12,648 nt of DNA from Desulfobacterales bacterium (GCA_030145015.1 JAQYWI010000164.1:1-12648); one strand, 5' to 3'; shown: positions 1 to 7,569, numbered from the stretch's first letter. Numbers and translations: made by a program. The notes: generated from the letters alone by a model not told the origin.

Positions 1-17
1 GATAGAGATCCCTGTCG

Positions 18-40
18 CTGCCGGAAAAGGTGTCCGGCAG
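18..40 (-). terminator. Hairpin just downstream of the FG-GAP gene, possible terminator
   Basis: CTGCCGGA (18-25) pairs perfectly with TCCGGCAG (33-40), giving an 8-bp GC-rich stem with a 7-base loop. It begins 14 bases beyond the stop codon at 55-57. No T-run follows on the minus strand, so it is not a canonical intrinsic terminator. It could act with Rho or stabilise the mRNA 3' end. The remaining bases of 1-54 show nothing recognisable. Confidence 0.4.
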
Positions 41-54
41 ACCCACAACGGTTC

Positions 55-2496
55 TTACTGCGCGAGAACAGCCGGAAGGCTCTCAAGCGGCCATCGGTCG
101 CCTCCCACCTGTACCAGATTCGCAGCGTTGGCCGTATTATCGTTGAGGTCCAAAGACACCTGCGCGCCCGCGGGTATCTCAATGTCGAACCCGTCCAGCG
201 CGCGATTCCATACCCGCAGGTCAAATTCAATCCGCATTTTATCTGCACTCAGCTCCAGCACGTCTTTTCTCTCCAGTCCTACGCCCGCTAATGCGATAAC
301 GGGCAGGGAACTGACAATCGCCCCCTGATACCGGCCATTGCCACCCCCCGCAGTGCAACTCAGATGCCAGACACCATCTTCAGATCGCCAAATAAAAAGT
401 CCTTTGTCCTGAGAGGGATCATAGCCTGGTTGGCCGAAGACGTCCGCCAGGGGCAGCGCGTAGGCATTTGCCTGACCCAGATTGCGGCTTTTTCCATTGA
501 CGCGATGGGGCTGAAAAAAACCGTCCTGGTGATAACGGATACCGACGGCAGAATTCGGCTGCACCTGGATATTCAGGCCGTCCCACCCGCTGTTCATCGT
601 CCCGGTTGCACTCAAATACCGGCTGTCGGTGATCAGCGAATCACAGCACGCTTCAAAACTCACGGGTTCAACATCCTGTAAAACATGGGATGCGACTATT
701 TTGAGAGCCGCGGAGTGCCCCTGACCGTCTCCGTTCCAGCGCGCCTGGATTTCATCCGGCAAAGAACCCAGGCCCACAAATAGACCCAGATCGATTCCCG
801 GTTCAAAACTGGGCAGGGCTGCAAGCTGATCGACATTCAACACCCATCCAGCTGGTGTGAGGGGTAGACCCGAGCTGCCGACATGCAGTTGGCGCGGATT
901 GGGAACGCCATCCACCACGACCTTGATCAAGGCCTCGATACCCGGCGGCAATGCGAAATCAATTCCGTCCTGCCCCGTTGTGATTCGACTGGTAAAATTA
1001 AGGTGGTTGTCCGCCCACAGGAGCTGATCGTTATTCTCAAGCCTTACGGGTACAACACTGGTGAACGGCTGATCGGCAAGAATATTGACTTCAAAGATGG
1101 CTAATGGGCCATTACCCGACACGCGCAGGTGATAGGGGCCGTCGAATGTCTCTTTCCATAAAAAAACACCCGATGCCTGTCCGGGGCTAAAATCCGGTTT
1201 GCCGCGTGCAGACGGATTGCTGGGCTCGACAAAGCGGATGATCTGGTTGGGAGAGATCCCTGTGATTTCCTGTCTTATGCCGCTGGGCCAGTCGACGATT
1301 ATCCGGTTGACTCTCTTGTTTGCGGCCAGGCCAAAGTGCGCGCGCTGATGGTTCTGTGACTTTGCATGTATGTCTCCCAACTGCTCGTGAAACTGGGTGA
1401 CGCCGCCGGCGGTTACAAATATACGCGTACCGATGCCGTCTCGATTGGAAAGGACGCCTTCGAGGTCGATCTCTATCCAGTTGTTGTCGTTGCCGAGATT
1501 TTTAAAGAGCTGATCCGGACCGATGTCAAAAGGTGCCGCCCCTAATCCGTTGGTTATGAGCAGATCCAGAAAGCCGTCCTCATCAAAATCTGCGACCGCC
1601 ACGCTGTCTCCCCGCCCAACGATGCTGCCTTCGGCGCCAGCGGCTCCCGCAACCATTTCAAATGTACCGTTGCCTAAATTCTCATACAACCGGTTTGGAA
1701 GATTCACAGCCGCACTCCGGCATACCAGATAGAGATCGATATCCATATCATTGTCGAAATCGGCTGCTGCCACCGATCCGCACGCTGAGGGCAGATTCAA
1801 TTCGGATTGCGCGGTCACGTCCTCGAATCCGTCCGTTTTGTAAACAAGCAGTTTGTCGACCAAAGCCCCGTCCGAATCGGTAAACCCGATGGTTTCCAGT
1901 TCATCTATCGGCGTTGTGCTTTCAACGATCATATTGCTCCTGGTGAAGCCGCTGACCAGGACCTGCCAGGAAGTTACCGCCGGGTCGTACCCGATGAAAA
2001 TGCCGCTGTCACCGGAAGTATGCGGGAATATTCCAGTGGCTGCAGCAGGGTCAACCGTGAACACGAAATCGTCCGGATGATCGCCATCTTGACCGATGTA
2101 GATATCATCGGTTTTTAGGTGTATCGATTTGCCGTCTACGATAAATGGGCTGGTTCCGGTAAAGGGGATTTCAAAACGGACATCACCCTCGGAACGAAAT
2201 TGAAAACCTTTTTCGAGCCCGTCTGTTTTCAGGCTGGCATGGATGGTGATGTCGTCAAACTTAACTGCCGTCCCGGATACCGAACTGCGCGCCAGATAGA
2301 TATCGTTGACGAGATCGCCGTCAAAATCTGCAATGGCCGTATCCTCTACACCCCAGACTGACGGAAAACCAAGGTTGTCGGAAATCTCCTCAAACGGCAG
2401 CAGGTCAATCTCGTAAACCCGTTCGGGATAGTGGCGGGTGTGAATCAGCAGCACCGGGACATATTCCGGACCGATATGGGCCAGTTGGGCGTACAT
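55..2496 (-). CDS. FG-GAP/VCBS and ASPIC/UnbV secreted protein, C-terminal part (frameshifted from 2505-3104)
   Basis: This 813-residue frame continues the protein that begins at 3104. Calcium-binding FG-GAP motifs are visible at residues 57-70 (DFDGDLVNDIYLAR), 246-258 and 303-316. An ASPIC/UnbV domain follows at about 337-425, recognised by NRDGIGTRI, the SQNHQRAHFGL stretch and VDWPSG. Between the first and second motifs sits an unrecognised insert of about 140 residues (72-214). The C-terminus (434-813) is three tandem modules with an exact 128-residue spacing. No signal peptide or convincing Shine-Dalgarno site precedes ATG 2496, and the frame is open back to the TAG at 2527-2529. The ATG is therefore probably an artefact of the break rather than a real start. 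The family (CRTAC1-like) is extracellular and thought to bind partners through its propeller. The substrate is unknown. Confidence 0.8.
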   Translation of the reverse strand: MYAQLAHIGPEYVPVLLIHTRHYPERVYEIDLLPFEEISDNLGFPSVWGVEDTAIADFDGDLVNDIYLARSSVSGTAVKFDDITIHASLKTDGLEKGFQFRSEGDVRFEIPFTGTSPFIVDGKSIHLKTDDIYIGQDGDHPDDFVFTVDPAAATGIFPHTSGDSGIFIGYDPAVTSWQVLVSGFTRSNMIVESTTPIDELETIGFTDSDGALVDKLLVYKTDGFEDVTAQSELNLPSACGSVAAADFDNDMDIDLYLVCRSAAVNLPNRLYENLGNGTFEMVAGAAGAEGSIVGRGDSVAVADFDEDGFLDLLITNGLGAAPFDIGPDQLFKNLGNDNNWIEIDLEGVLSNRDGIGTRIFVTAGGVTQFHEQLGDIHAKSQNHQRAHFGLAANKRVNRIIVDWPSGIRQEITGISPNQIIRFVEPSNPSARGKPDFSPGQASGVFLWKETFDGPYHLRVSGNGPLAIFEVNILADQPFTSVVPVRLENNDQLLWADNHLNFTSRITTGQDGIDFALPPGIEALIKVVVDGVPNPRQLHVGSSGLPLTPAGWVLNVDQLAALPSFEPGIDLGLFVGLGSLPDEIQARWNGDGQGHSAALKIVASHVLQDVEPVSFEACCDSLITDSRYLSATGTMNSGWDGLNIQVQPNSAVGIRYHQDGFFQPHRVNGKSRNLGQANAYALPLADVFGQPGYDPSQDKGLFIWRSEDGVWHLSCTAGGGNGRYQGAIVSSLPVIALAGVGLERKDVLELSADKMRIEFDLRVWNRALDGFDIEIPAGAQVSLDLNDNTANAANLVQVGGDRWPLESLPAVLAQ
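58..1197 (-). repeat. Three tandem 128-residue protein modules (coding repeat)
   Basis: Residues 434-561, 562-689 and 690-813 of the 813-residue frame align end to end. Each starts with a P-x-(F/Y)-x-P segment followed by G-(V/L)-F: PDFSPG...GVFLW, PSFEPG...GLFVG and PGYDPS...GLFIW. The first prolines are at 434, 562 and 690 and the glycines at 443, 571 and 699, an exact 128-residue period. A second shared motif, W/Q-x-DG-(I/L/F)-(D/N), has its DG at 510, 639 and 768. Divergence is high, so the duplication is old. Coordinates run high to low because the gene is on the minus strand. Confidence 0.75.
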
Positions 2497-2504
2497 GTTA
2501 TCGT

Positions 2505-3104
2505 TTACGGTCTCGATGCCCTGGCGCTATTATCGTTGACGAAATAATCCTGATTTTGGGTAAACAGCGCCGATTCCGCCTGGCCATCCGGGCGGGCAGC
2601 ATTTGCCAAAAAGACATCGAGATATCCATCCCGGTTCCAGTCAAACCACAACGGGGTGCGACCGCGCCCCAGCCCGTAACCGATTCCAAATTCAGCCGCC
2701 CGGTCGTCGAGCAGATTCCCCGTGTTGACAAATAGCTGGTTTGGACCGCTGTCATAACCCCTGCCTGCACCTGCTACCTGGAGCATATCCTGGTCGCCGT
2801 CGTTGTCAAAATCGGCCCATGCGGCACCATGGGCATCCGCATCAACGCCGATAATGAGGTCTGAAACGTCCGTGAAGGTCCCATCCCCATTATTCTGTCG
2901 AAAGCGGGTGGGTGTCGAACAATCGCTTACCCAAAAATCCGCCTTTCCATCTCCGTTGAAATCCCCCCAGGACGCCCCCCAGCTGCCGCCGCTTAAAGAA
3001 ATGCCAGCATTTTCTGTCACTTCCTGGAATTGAATTGCATGGGCAGGTGCGTTCAATAAAGAAACCAGAACCAAAGCGCTTATAAAAAAAATGATCTTTT
3101 TCAT
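2505..3104 (-). CDS. FG-GAP/VCBS secreted protein, N-terminal part (frameshifted into 55-2496)
   Basis: This is a 199-residue frame with a classical Sec signal peptide: MKK, a hydrophobic stretch, then cleavage after APAHA at about residue 23. Three FG-GAP/VCBS calcium loops follow: DFNGDGKADFWV (48-59), DFDNDGDQDMLQV (98-110) and DWNRDGYLDVFLAN (155-168). The frame ends abruptly after FTQNQDYFVNDNSA, where the family would continue. The next frame downstream carries on the domain order, so the two are almost certainly one gene of about 1010 codons. The start is supported by an AAGAGAG-like ribosome site 7-13 bases upstream and by the signal peptide. The mature protein would be periplasmic or extracellular. 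The break could be a sequencing or assembly error, or a true inactivating mutation. Confidence 0.8.
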   Translation of the reverse strand: MKKIIFFISALVLVSLLNAPAHAIQFQEVTENAGISLSGGSWGASWGDFNGDGKADFWVSDCSTPTRFRQNNGDGTFTDVSDLIIGVDADAHGAAWADFDNDGDQDMLQVAGAGRGYDSGPNQLFVNTGNLLDDRAAEFGIGYGLGRGRTPLWFDWNRDGYLDVFLANAARPDGQAESALFTQNQDYFVNDNSARASRP

Positions 3105-3277
3105 GGTTCGCTCTCTTCTGTTTATGGATCAAAATGAGAAGTTGAAATCGAATTCGGGTTTTCTTATAATTTCAGCTGTGTAAGGAAGGTGGCAGTCTAA
3201 AGAGCAGTAAACCAGAATCAGCCCGAAAGAGCGTGAGGATTCAATAGGAACGTTCAAATTGCACACAGATCCAGACT

Positions 3278-3307
3278 ATCCTAACTTGTAGGTTGTGGTT
3301 GCGTCAA
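3278..3307 (-). promoter_or_regulatory. Candidate sigma70 promoter for the FG-GAP gene
   Basis: On the minus strand TTGACG (3307-3302) is followed after 18 bases by TAGGAT (3283-3278). The match is 5/6 at -35 and 4/6 at -10. It would give a leader of about 165 bases before ATG 3104. No better match was seen closer to the gene, but this is pattern matching only. Confidence 0.35.
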
Positions 3308-3407
3308 CACTGAAAAATCATTTAGAAAATACCAGAAAAATGCTGGTAATTGGTTGAATGGTTGATTCGTTAATTAGGACTTACGGATAATCCTATTTTG
3401 ATATTAT

Positions 3408-3468
3408 AATCTGCGAAATCTGCGGATAATTTTATATGATTTTCCGAATCTGTTTAATCTACGGATTA
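3408..3468. repeat. Two copies of a degenerate 22-nt motif (AATCTGCG half-units)
   Basis: Copy 1 is 3408-3429 and copy 2 is 3447-3468, offset by 39 bases and identical at 17 of 22 positions. Each copy is itself two AATCT-led 9-nt half-units followed by a GGATAA/GGATTA tail. A further partial echo (ACGGATAATC) lies near 3383-3392. This may be part of a dispersed intergenic repeat family. Confidence 0.5.
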
Positions 3469-3531
3469 CTTTCAGCCATTGGCTTTGCCACCCTATTTTT
3501 ACTTCAATCGGTTGTATGTGACAGGAGCATC

Positions 3532-3561
3532 TTGACTTGATAAGCATCGTTGTGGGATATT
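3532..3561 (+). promoter_or_regulatory. Candidate sigma70 promoter for the phosphoribosyltransferase
   Basis: TTGACT (3532-3537) and GATATT (3556-3561) are spaced by 18 bases, with 5/6 and 4/6 matches to consensus. Transcription would start near 3568, giving a leader of about 75 bases. Confidence 0.4.
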
Positions 3562-3643
3562 TGTATGTGTTTGCATTAAGCTATTGGTCGGCTGTACGTC
3601 ATCATCAACTTTATGCTATTTTTGCGGAGGCCTTAATCGGATT

Positions 3644-4210
3644 ATGGACGAGAAAAGATACCTTACGGCTCAAGAACTGTTGAATGATTCCTTTGAACTT
3701 GGCCTGCGAATTTTTAAAAGCGGATTCAGGCCCAGTTTTATCATCGGCGTATGGCGGGGCGGTACGCCGGTGGGGATTGCGGTTCAGGAAATACTGGACC
3801 ATCTCGGTGTTAAGACCGATCATATCGCGATTCGGACGTCTTCTTATTACGGCATCAAAAAAAGAGATAAAAAGGTCCGGGTCCATGGCCTGGAGTATGT
3901 CATCCGGCAGGCCAACTGGGAAGACGGCCTGCTTCTCGTGGACGACGTTTTTGATACCGGCAGCAGCATTAAAGCCATAATCGAGGTGCTTAGAACAAAG
4001 ATGCGGCGCAACCTGCCGAGCGACATCCGTATTGCGACGGCCTGGTTTAAACCAAAATATAATCTTACGGACATTACTCCGGATTATTATATTCACGAAA
4101 CCGACCAGTGGCTGGTTTTCCCCCACGAACTGGAAGGCCTCACCCGGGAAGAGATGTTCGCCAATAAACGAGGGATGAAAAAGCTATTCGAGGATGCCGG
4201 GTTAGACTGA
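3644..4210 (+). CDS. Purine-type phosphoribosyltransferase (HPRT/XGPRT-like)
   Basis: This is a 188-residue type I phosphoribosyltransferase. The signature is the PRPP-binding loop LLVDDVFDTGSSI at residues 97-109: two acidic residues, then DTGSS contacting the ribose 5'-phosphate. GVWRGG at 35-40 fits the pyrophosphate-binding loop. WLVFPHELEGL near 156-166 is typical of the predicted hypoxanthine/xanthine-guanine transferase group. The family transfers phosphoribose from PRPP to a purine base in cytosolic salvage; the exact base is not determined here. I chose ATG 3644 because GGAGG lies at 3626-3630 and because the 20 extra residues from TTG 3584 look unlike protein. The gene converges on the pilin operon and shares a terminator with it. 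Confidence 0.88.
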   Translation: MDEKRYLTAQELLNDSFELGLRIFKSGFRPSFIIGVWRGGTPVGIAVQEILDHLGVKTDHIAIRTSSYYGIKKRDKKVRVHGLEYVIRQANWEDGLLLVDDVFDTGSSIKAIIEVLRTKMRRNLPSDIRIATAWFKPKYNLTDITPDYYIHETDQWLVFPHELEGLTREEMFANKRGMKKLFEDAGLD

Positions 4211-4219
4211 TCGGAATTT

Positions 4220-4253
4220 AAAAAGCCCGCTATAAAATCAGCGGGCTTTTTTT
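4220..4253 (+). terminator. Bidirectional Rho-independent terminator
   Basis: AAAAGCCCGC (4221-4230) pairs perfectly with GCGGGCTTTT (4241-4250), extended by T4231-A4240 and A4220-T4251. The stem is about 12 bp with an 8-base loop, followed by a T7 run (4247-4253) on the plus strand. Read on the minus strand it also ends in T5. It lies 10 bases after the phosphoribosyltransferase stop and 35 bases beyond the pilin operon stop, so it can end both convergent transcripts. Confidence 0.9.
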
Positions 4254-4287
4254 AGCGTTCTAATTTATCAGATATTTCAGAAGGAGA

Positions 4288-7200
4288 TTATTCTATCAGC
4301 AAACAATCTGGTACGGGAGCTTCTATGGGCCAGTTGAGCTTGTCGCAATCGACCACCGGATCGCCGGGGCGGATAAAACTCAATTGGAACTGACTGATGG
4401 TGACATCTAAGGCCTCCGCACCGGCCGCGCCGGTAAAGCCGAAAAAGAAGCTCTCAAAAGCGTCCTGTTCGGCACCGCTGAGGCTAAAGCTCTGGCGCAT
4501 GGGCAGGTCTTCAACAGCGGTATAATCATATTCGATGCGGGTGTCTTGATAGAAAGTCCCCAGGATATTGTCGCAGGGGATATCATTGGTATCGGGGCAT
4601 TGTCGCATCCATAATCGCAGCTCGTAATCAAACTCTCCATCGATATTGGGCAGAAGGGCGCGATCCACTTCCAGCCGCACGGCCCAGGAGCCTCTTGAGC
4701 CGGCACCGTTGAGCCAATCGGTGGTGCTGTTTACCAGCACGGTTGAATCAAGTTCCGCGGAGGTCAGCAATTTGTCTTTGATATTCCTGGGATCGGCAAG
4801 CTGACTGATGGTATAAACATTGGTGTCATCGGAGCCGACGTGAACGAAGCCGGCTTCCCCGATTGCCGGAGAAGACTTCACCGGACCTCCCGTCGGAAAT
4901 TGCCATCTTTCTGTTCCGTCCGAATTGACGGCATAAACATTACCGTCATTTGATCCAAAATAAATCGTGCCGTCAAAATCGATTACCGGCGAAGATTGCA
5001 CCAAACCGATACTGCCGGGGTCAGGGAACCTCCATTTTTCGGTTCCGTTTGGGTTGATCGCATACAGGTGACCGTCATCAGACCCAACATAAATGGTGCC
5101 GTCGTTTGGATCGATGGCCGGAGAGGTCATTATGTTGCCGGAAGGGGCGGTAAAGGGCCAGGATAAACCCTTCGGGGTTCCATCCGGGTTAATGGCATAT
5201 ACATTGTCGTTATGTGATCCTACATAGACAGTGCCGTCAGCTCCAATGGCGGCAGCAGTGGTCACATAACCTGTATTAAAACTCCATTTGAATGTTCCGT
5301 CCGGGTTGATTGCATAGAAGAAACCATCTTCGGATCCCGCATAGATGGTGTCATCCGATGTGTCGGCAGGCGTGCCGTTATCATCAACGACCGGCGGGGC
5401 GTCTATGGAATTTTTTACAGCTGTTGGAACTTCAAACGGCCAATTTAACCCCCTCGGTGTTCCGTCCGGATTAACCGCAATTACTTTACCCGGATCAGCA
5501 GCACTATTCCAATCTCTGCCGGCATAGATCGTATGGTCAGGGCCGACGGTAGGAGAACCATCAAAATCCTCTTGAGCATCAAAAGGCCAGGGTAAACCTT
5601 TCGGATCTCCGTTTGACTTAAAAGCATAAAGCATTCCATTACTGTTACCCGTCGCGTAAATGGTGTCATCTGTGATGTCGGCGGGTGTGCCGTTATCATC
5701 ATAGGCCGGAGAAAGTCCCAAGTTACTACCACTATCCCATTTTGGTGACCCGTCCGGATTTATGGCATAGAGTTTACCATCTGACACCACATAGATGGTA
5801 CCGTCTGAACCAATAGCCGGTGATGATGTTACTAAACCGCTGGTGCCAAAGCGCCACTCTTCCGTGGCATCCTCACCATCGGCATCATGGCGGTTGTCGT
5901 CATATAATGGAGCGCTTGTCGGAGGGTCATCCCGGCAGGGAATATTCAAAGAATTGGCTTGCCCCCAGAATACGTATTGCACGGCATCTTTATTGCCGGC
6001 AAGGGGGTCATTGCGGGTATTTTGGTTTACATTTACATTGAGCGGATCTTCGCAATAATCAAATGTGGCATTGTCTGTGCGGGTGTCGAATTCAACCGCA
6101 ATTTTGGGTGGGTCGAGCCCCCTGTCGTCAGGGTTTGTGGCCAGAAAATCAGAATCGTCCAATGGGTCCGGATTTGCAACGAGGCGGCTGTCGCCGGCAT
6201 AACCCATCAGTTCGCTGAGCTCGAAATCGCCGCCCACAGAGGAGGCGCTGTTGTTGGGGGTAGCGGGCGCAGGGAAACCTTTACCGAGCAATGTGAAGGT
6301 GATGCCTTCGCCCTGTTGGCTAAAGTTCACCAGAAAAAATGCGCGCACACCGGGGCCAAACAGACACGCGCCCTGCTCACAATAGTCCTGGTCACCACCT
6401 ATTGACGCGTCTGCATCGAAAAATGCAGATCCAAATTGATCTGTAAGTCCTTCGCCCCCCCCACCACCGCCGCCGATATAAAGTTTATCCTCAATTGTAT
6501 CAAGTTCAAAAAAACGGGTATCGGTTTCCTGCTCGCTCAATGAGGTCAATTTGAGGTCCGGATCTTGATGGATCAGGGATGGGTCAAAAATGCCTTTTGC
6601 AAAAGTATAATCGCCGCCGTATTTGGTGCCATCGGATTCGCCGGTGGGCGCAACCATGTGGTTTCGGGGAGACAAAATGATCCAATCAGATGTCGTCACC
6701 GTCAAAGGATAAGCATCATCGTCTTCGGTTCCGGGAGCTGCCGTTACTTTCCTTAAAACAATCCTGTTATCAGCGGGGGGATAATCGATTCTTTGTTCGT
6801 AGAAATATTCATGGATCCCGCCTCTATTTGACACCCCCCCCTGTTTAATTATCGTAATTGCGCCGCCGTACTTCGGAAAAACAAATCGGGCCTCCGACGT
6901 GAATTCCAGATTACGTGGGGGGTCTTTAACAAGGGTTTGTTCTTGCCTCGGGAAAACTGCCAGACTTACTCTTTCACCCGAACCGGCATTAAAATCGTCG
7001 CCCAGCGTCACGGTGGGGTTTGTTTTGTCAAAGCTAAAGCCCTTGATCAGAGCCGAACTACCGGTTGCGCCGACACTGGTGAGATCATCTCCTGTAAATT
7101 CATAGTTAATTGCATAAACACCGCTGGCCGGAATCGTGTAGCCATCCGGGAGTTCCCCTATGGGCATCGTTAGCAATAAGTCATCGTCATTGCCCAGGGA

Positions 7201-7569
7201 CTGGAGTTCGGATGATTCAAACCAGGGACTGAATGCATTGATGGTGAAACTTTCCGTGCCGCCGACCCTATAGGTGATGGCATTAAGGGTATTGATCATA
7301 AAATCGGGATCGAAATCGGCTTTGCGAATCTCACTGAAGGCGTAGCGCATTCCGGATTCGGCCATGTACAGCGCCCGGCGACTGTCATTGCGGGTGATCG
7401 CGCTGCCTATCGAAGATGAGAACAACGAGACCATGACAACTCCCAGAATACCAAAGATGAGCATCAACACCACGACATAAACCAGCACGGTGCCTGCCGG
7501 ATTTAAATGCACGCGGTTTTGTAGCTGTATAACGGAGCGACTTGTTGGTTTTTGGCGTTGCTTATTCAT
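4288..7569 (-). CDS. PilX-like pilin with L-type lectin-like domain and inserted eight-bladed PQQ-like propeller
   Basis: This is a 1093-residue exported protein. Residues 27-50 form a pilin-type hydrophobic helix, followed by ALYMAESGMRYA (66-77), typical of PilX_N proteins. It lacks the GFTLxE leader of its neighbours. Residues about 352-565 resemble an L-type (legume-like) lectin: GEGITFTLL, KIAVEFDT (489-496) and DAVQYVFWG. Residues 570-923 are eight PQQ-like blades with repeated (D/N)GT-(I/V)-Y-x-GS...YAINPDGT...W. After the propeller, lectin-like strands resume (GSWAVRLEVDR at 960-970, FFFGFTGAAG at 1041-1050). All eight cysteines lie outside the propeller; C1075 and C1089 could close a pilin-like disulfide loop. 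No clear ribosome site precedes ATG 7569, and the 77-base gap from the previous gene suggests operon co-transcription. Probable role: pilus-tip or pseudopilus adhesin (inference). Confidence 0.85.
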   Translation of the reverse strand: MNKQRQKPTSRSVIQLQNRVHLNPAGTVLVYVVVLMLIFGILGVVMVSLFSSSIGSAITRNDSRRALYMAESGMRYAFSEIRKADFDPDFMINTLNAITYRVGGTESFTINAFSPWFESSELQSLGNDDDLLLTMPIGELPDGYTIPASGVYAINYEFTGDDLTSVGATGSSALIKGFSFDKTNPTVTLGDDFNAGSGERVSLAVFPRQEQTLVKDPPRNLEFTSEARFVFPKYGGAITIIKQGGVSNRGGIHEYFYEQRIDYPPADNRIVLRKVTAAPGTEDDDAYPLTVTTSDWIILSPRNHMVAPTGESDGTKYGGDYTFAKGIFDPSLIHQDPDLKLTSLSEQETDTRFFELDTIEDKLYIGGGGGGGEGLTDQFGSAFFDADASIGGDQDYCEQGACLFGPGVRAFFLVNFSQQGEGITFTLLGKGFPAPATPNNSASSVGGDFELSELMGYAGDSRLVANPDPLDDSDFLATNPDDRGLDPPKIAVEFDTRTDNATFDYCEDPLNVNVNQNTRNDPLAGNKDAVQYVFWGQANSLNIPCRDDPPTSAPLYDDNRHDADGEDATEEWRFGTSGLVTSSPAIGSDGTIYVVSDGKLYAINPDGSPKWDSGSNLGLSPAYDDNGTPADITDDTIYATGNSNGMLYAFKSNGDPKGLPWPFDAQEDFDGSPTVGPDHTIYAGRDWNSAADPGKVIAVNPDGTPRGLNWPFEVPTAVKNSIDAPPVVDDNGTPADTSDDTIYAGSEDGFFYAINPDGTFKWSFNTGYVTTAAAIGADGTVYVGSHNDNVYAINPDGTPKGLSWPFTAPSGNIMTSPAIDPNDGTIYVGSDDGHLYAINPNGTEKWRFPDPGSIGLVQSSPVIDFDGTIYFGSNDGNVYAVNSDGTERWQFPTGGPVKSSPAIGEAGFVHVGSDDTNVYTISQLADPRNIKDKLLTSAELDSTVLVNSTTDWLNGAGSRGSWAVRLEVDRALLPNIDGEFDYELRLWMRQCPDTNDIPCDNILGTFYQDTRIEYDYTAVEDLPMRQSFSLSGAEQDAFESFFFGFTGAAGAEALDVTISQFQLSFIRPGDPVVDCDKLNWPIEAPVPDCLLIE
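4801..5862 (-). repeat. Eight PQQ-like beta-propeller blades inside the pilin-lectin gene
   Basis: About 40-50 codons recur eight times between residues 570 and 923. Each blade ends in a tryptophan/phenylalanine cap, in two styles: KW-x-F (blades 4, 6, 7) and GL-x-WPF (blades 2, 3, 5). Blades 2 and 4 also share a DDNGTPAD insertion encoded by near-identical DNA. The leading EEWRF (571-575) likely completes the last blade to close the ring. Confidence 0.75.

Larger units (their letters stand above)
3105..3643. other. AT-rich intergenic region between divergent genes
   Basis: No coding frame is supported in these 539 bases. They separate the minus-strand FG-GAP gene from the plus-strand phosphoribosyltransferase and should hold both promoters. 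They also hold the duplicated AATCTGCG-type motif at 3408-3468 and a short symmetric AGCCATTGGCT. No transposon end, tRNA or riboswitch is recognised. Confidence 0.7.

Noticed and set aside
2505..2530. Programmed -1 frameshift in the FG-GAP gene
   Set aside because: No X-XXY-YYZ slippery heptamer or downstream stem is evident; a missing G in a short G run explains the data more simply.
2498..2770. 90-codon minus-strand frame overlapping the FG-GAP N-terminal part
   Set aside because: It is an overlapping alternative frame with no family features; the signal-peptide frame with calcium-loop motifs is the real one.
3470..3500. c-di-GMP (GEMM) riboswitch suggested by GGCAAAGCC on the minus strand
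   Set aside because: The paired CAAACC element and the expected helices are absent, and the position is nearly 400 bases from the nearest downstream start on that strand.
3584..3643. Upstream TTG start for the phosphoribosyltransferase
   Set aside because: The 20 added residues are cysteine/serine-rich and unlike the family, while ATG 3644 has GGAGG upstream.
3611..4126. 171-codon open frame on the minus strand opposite the phosphoribosyltransferase
   Set aside because: It is antisense to a gene with clear PRPP-binding motifs, has no domain signature or ribosome site, and looks like a frame shadow.
4801..5862. DNA repeats as a CRISPR array
   Set aside because: The periodicity is in-frame coding for propeller blades, with diverged units and no constant repeat/spacer pattern.
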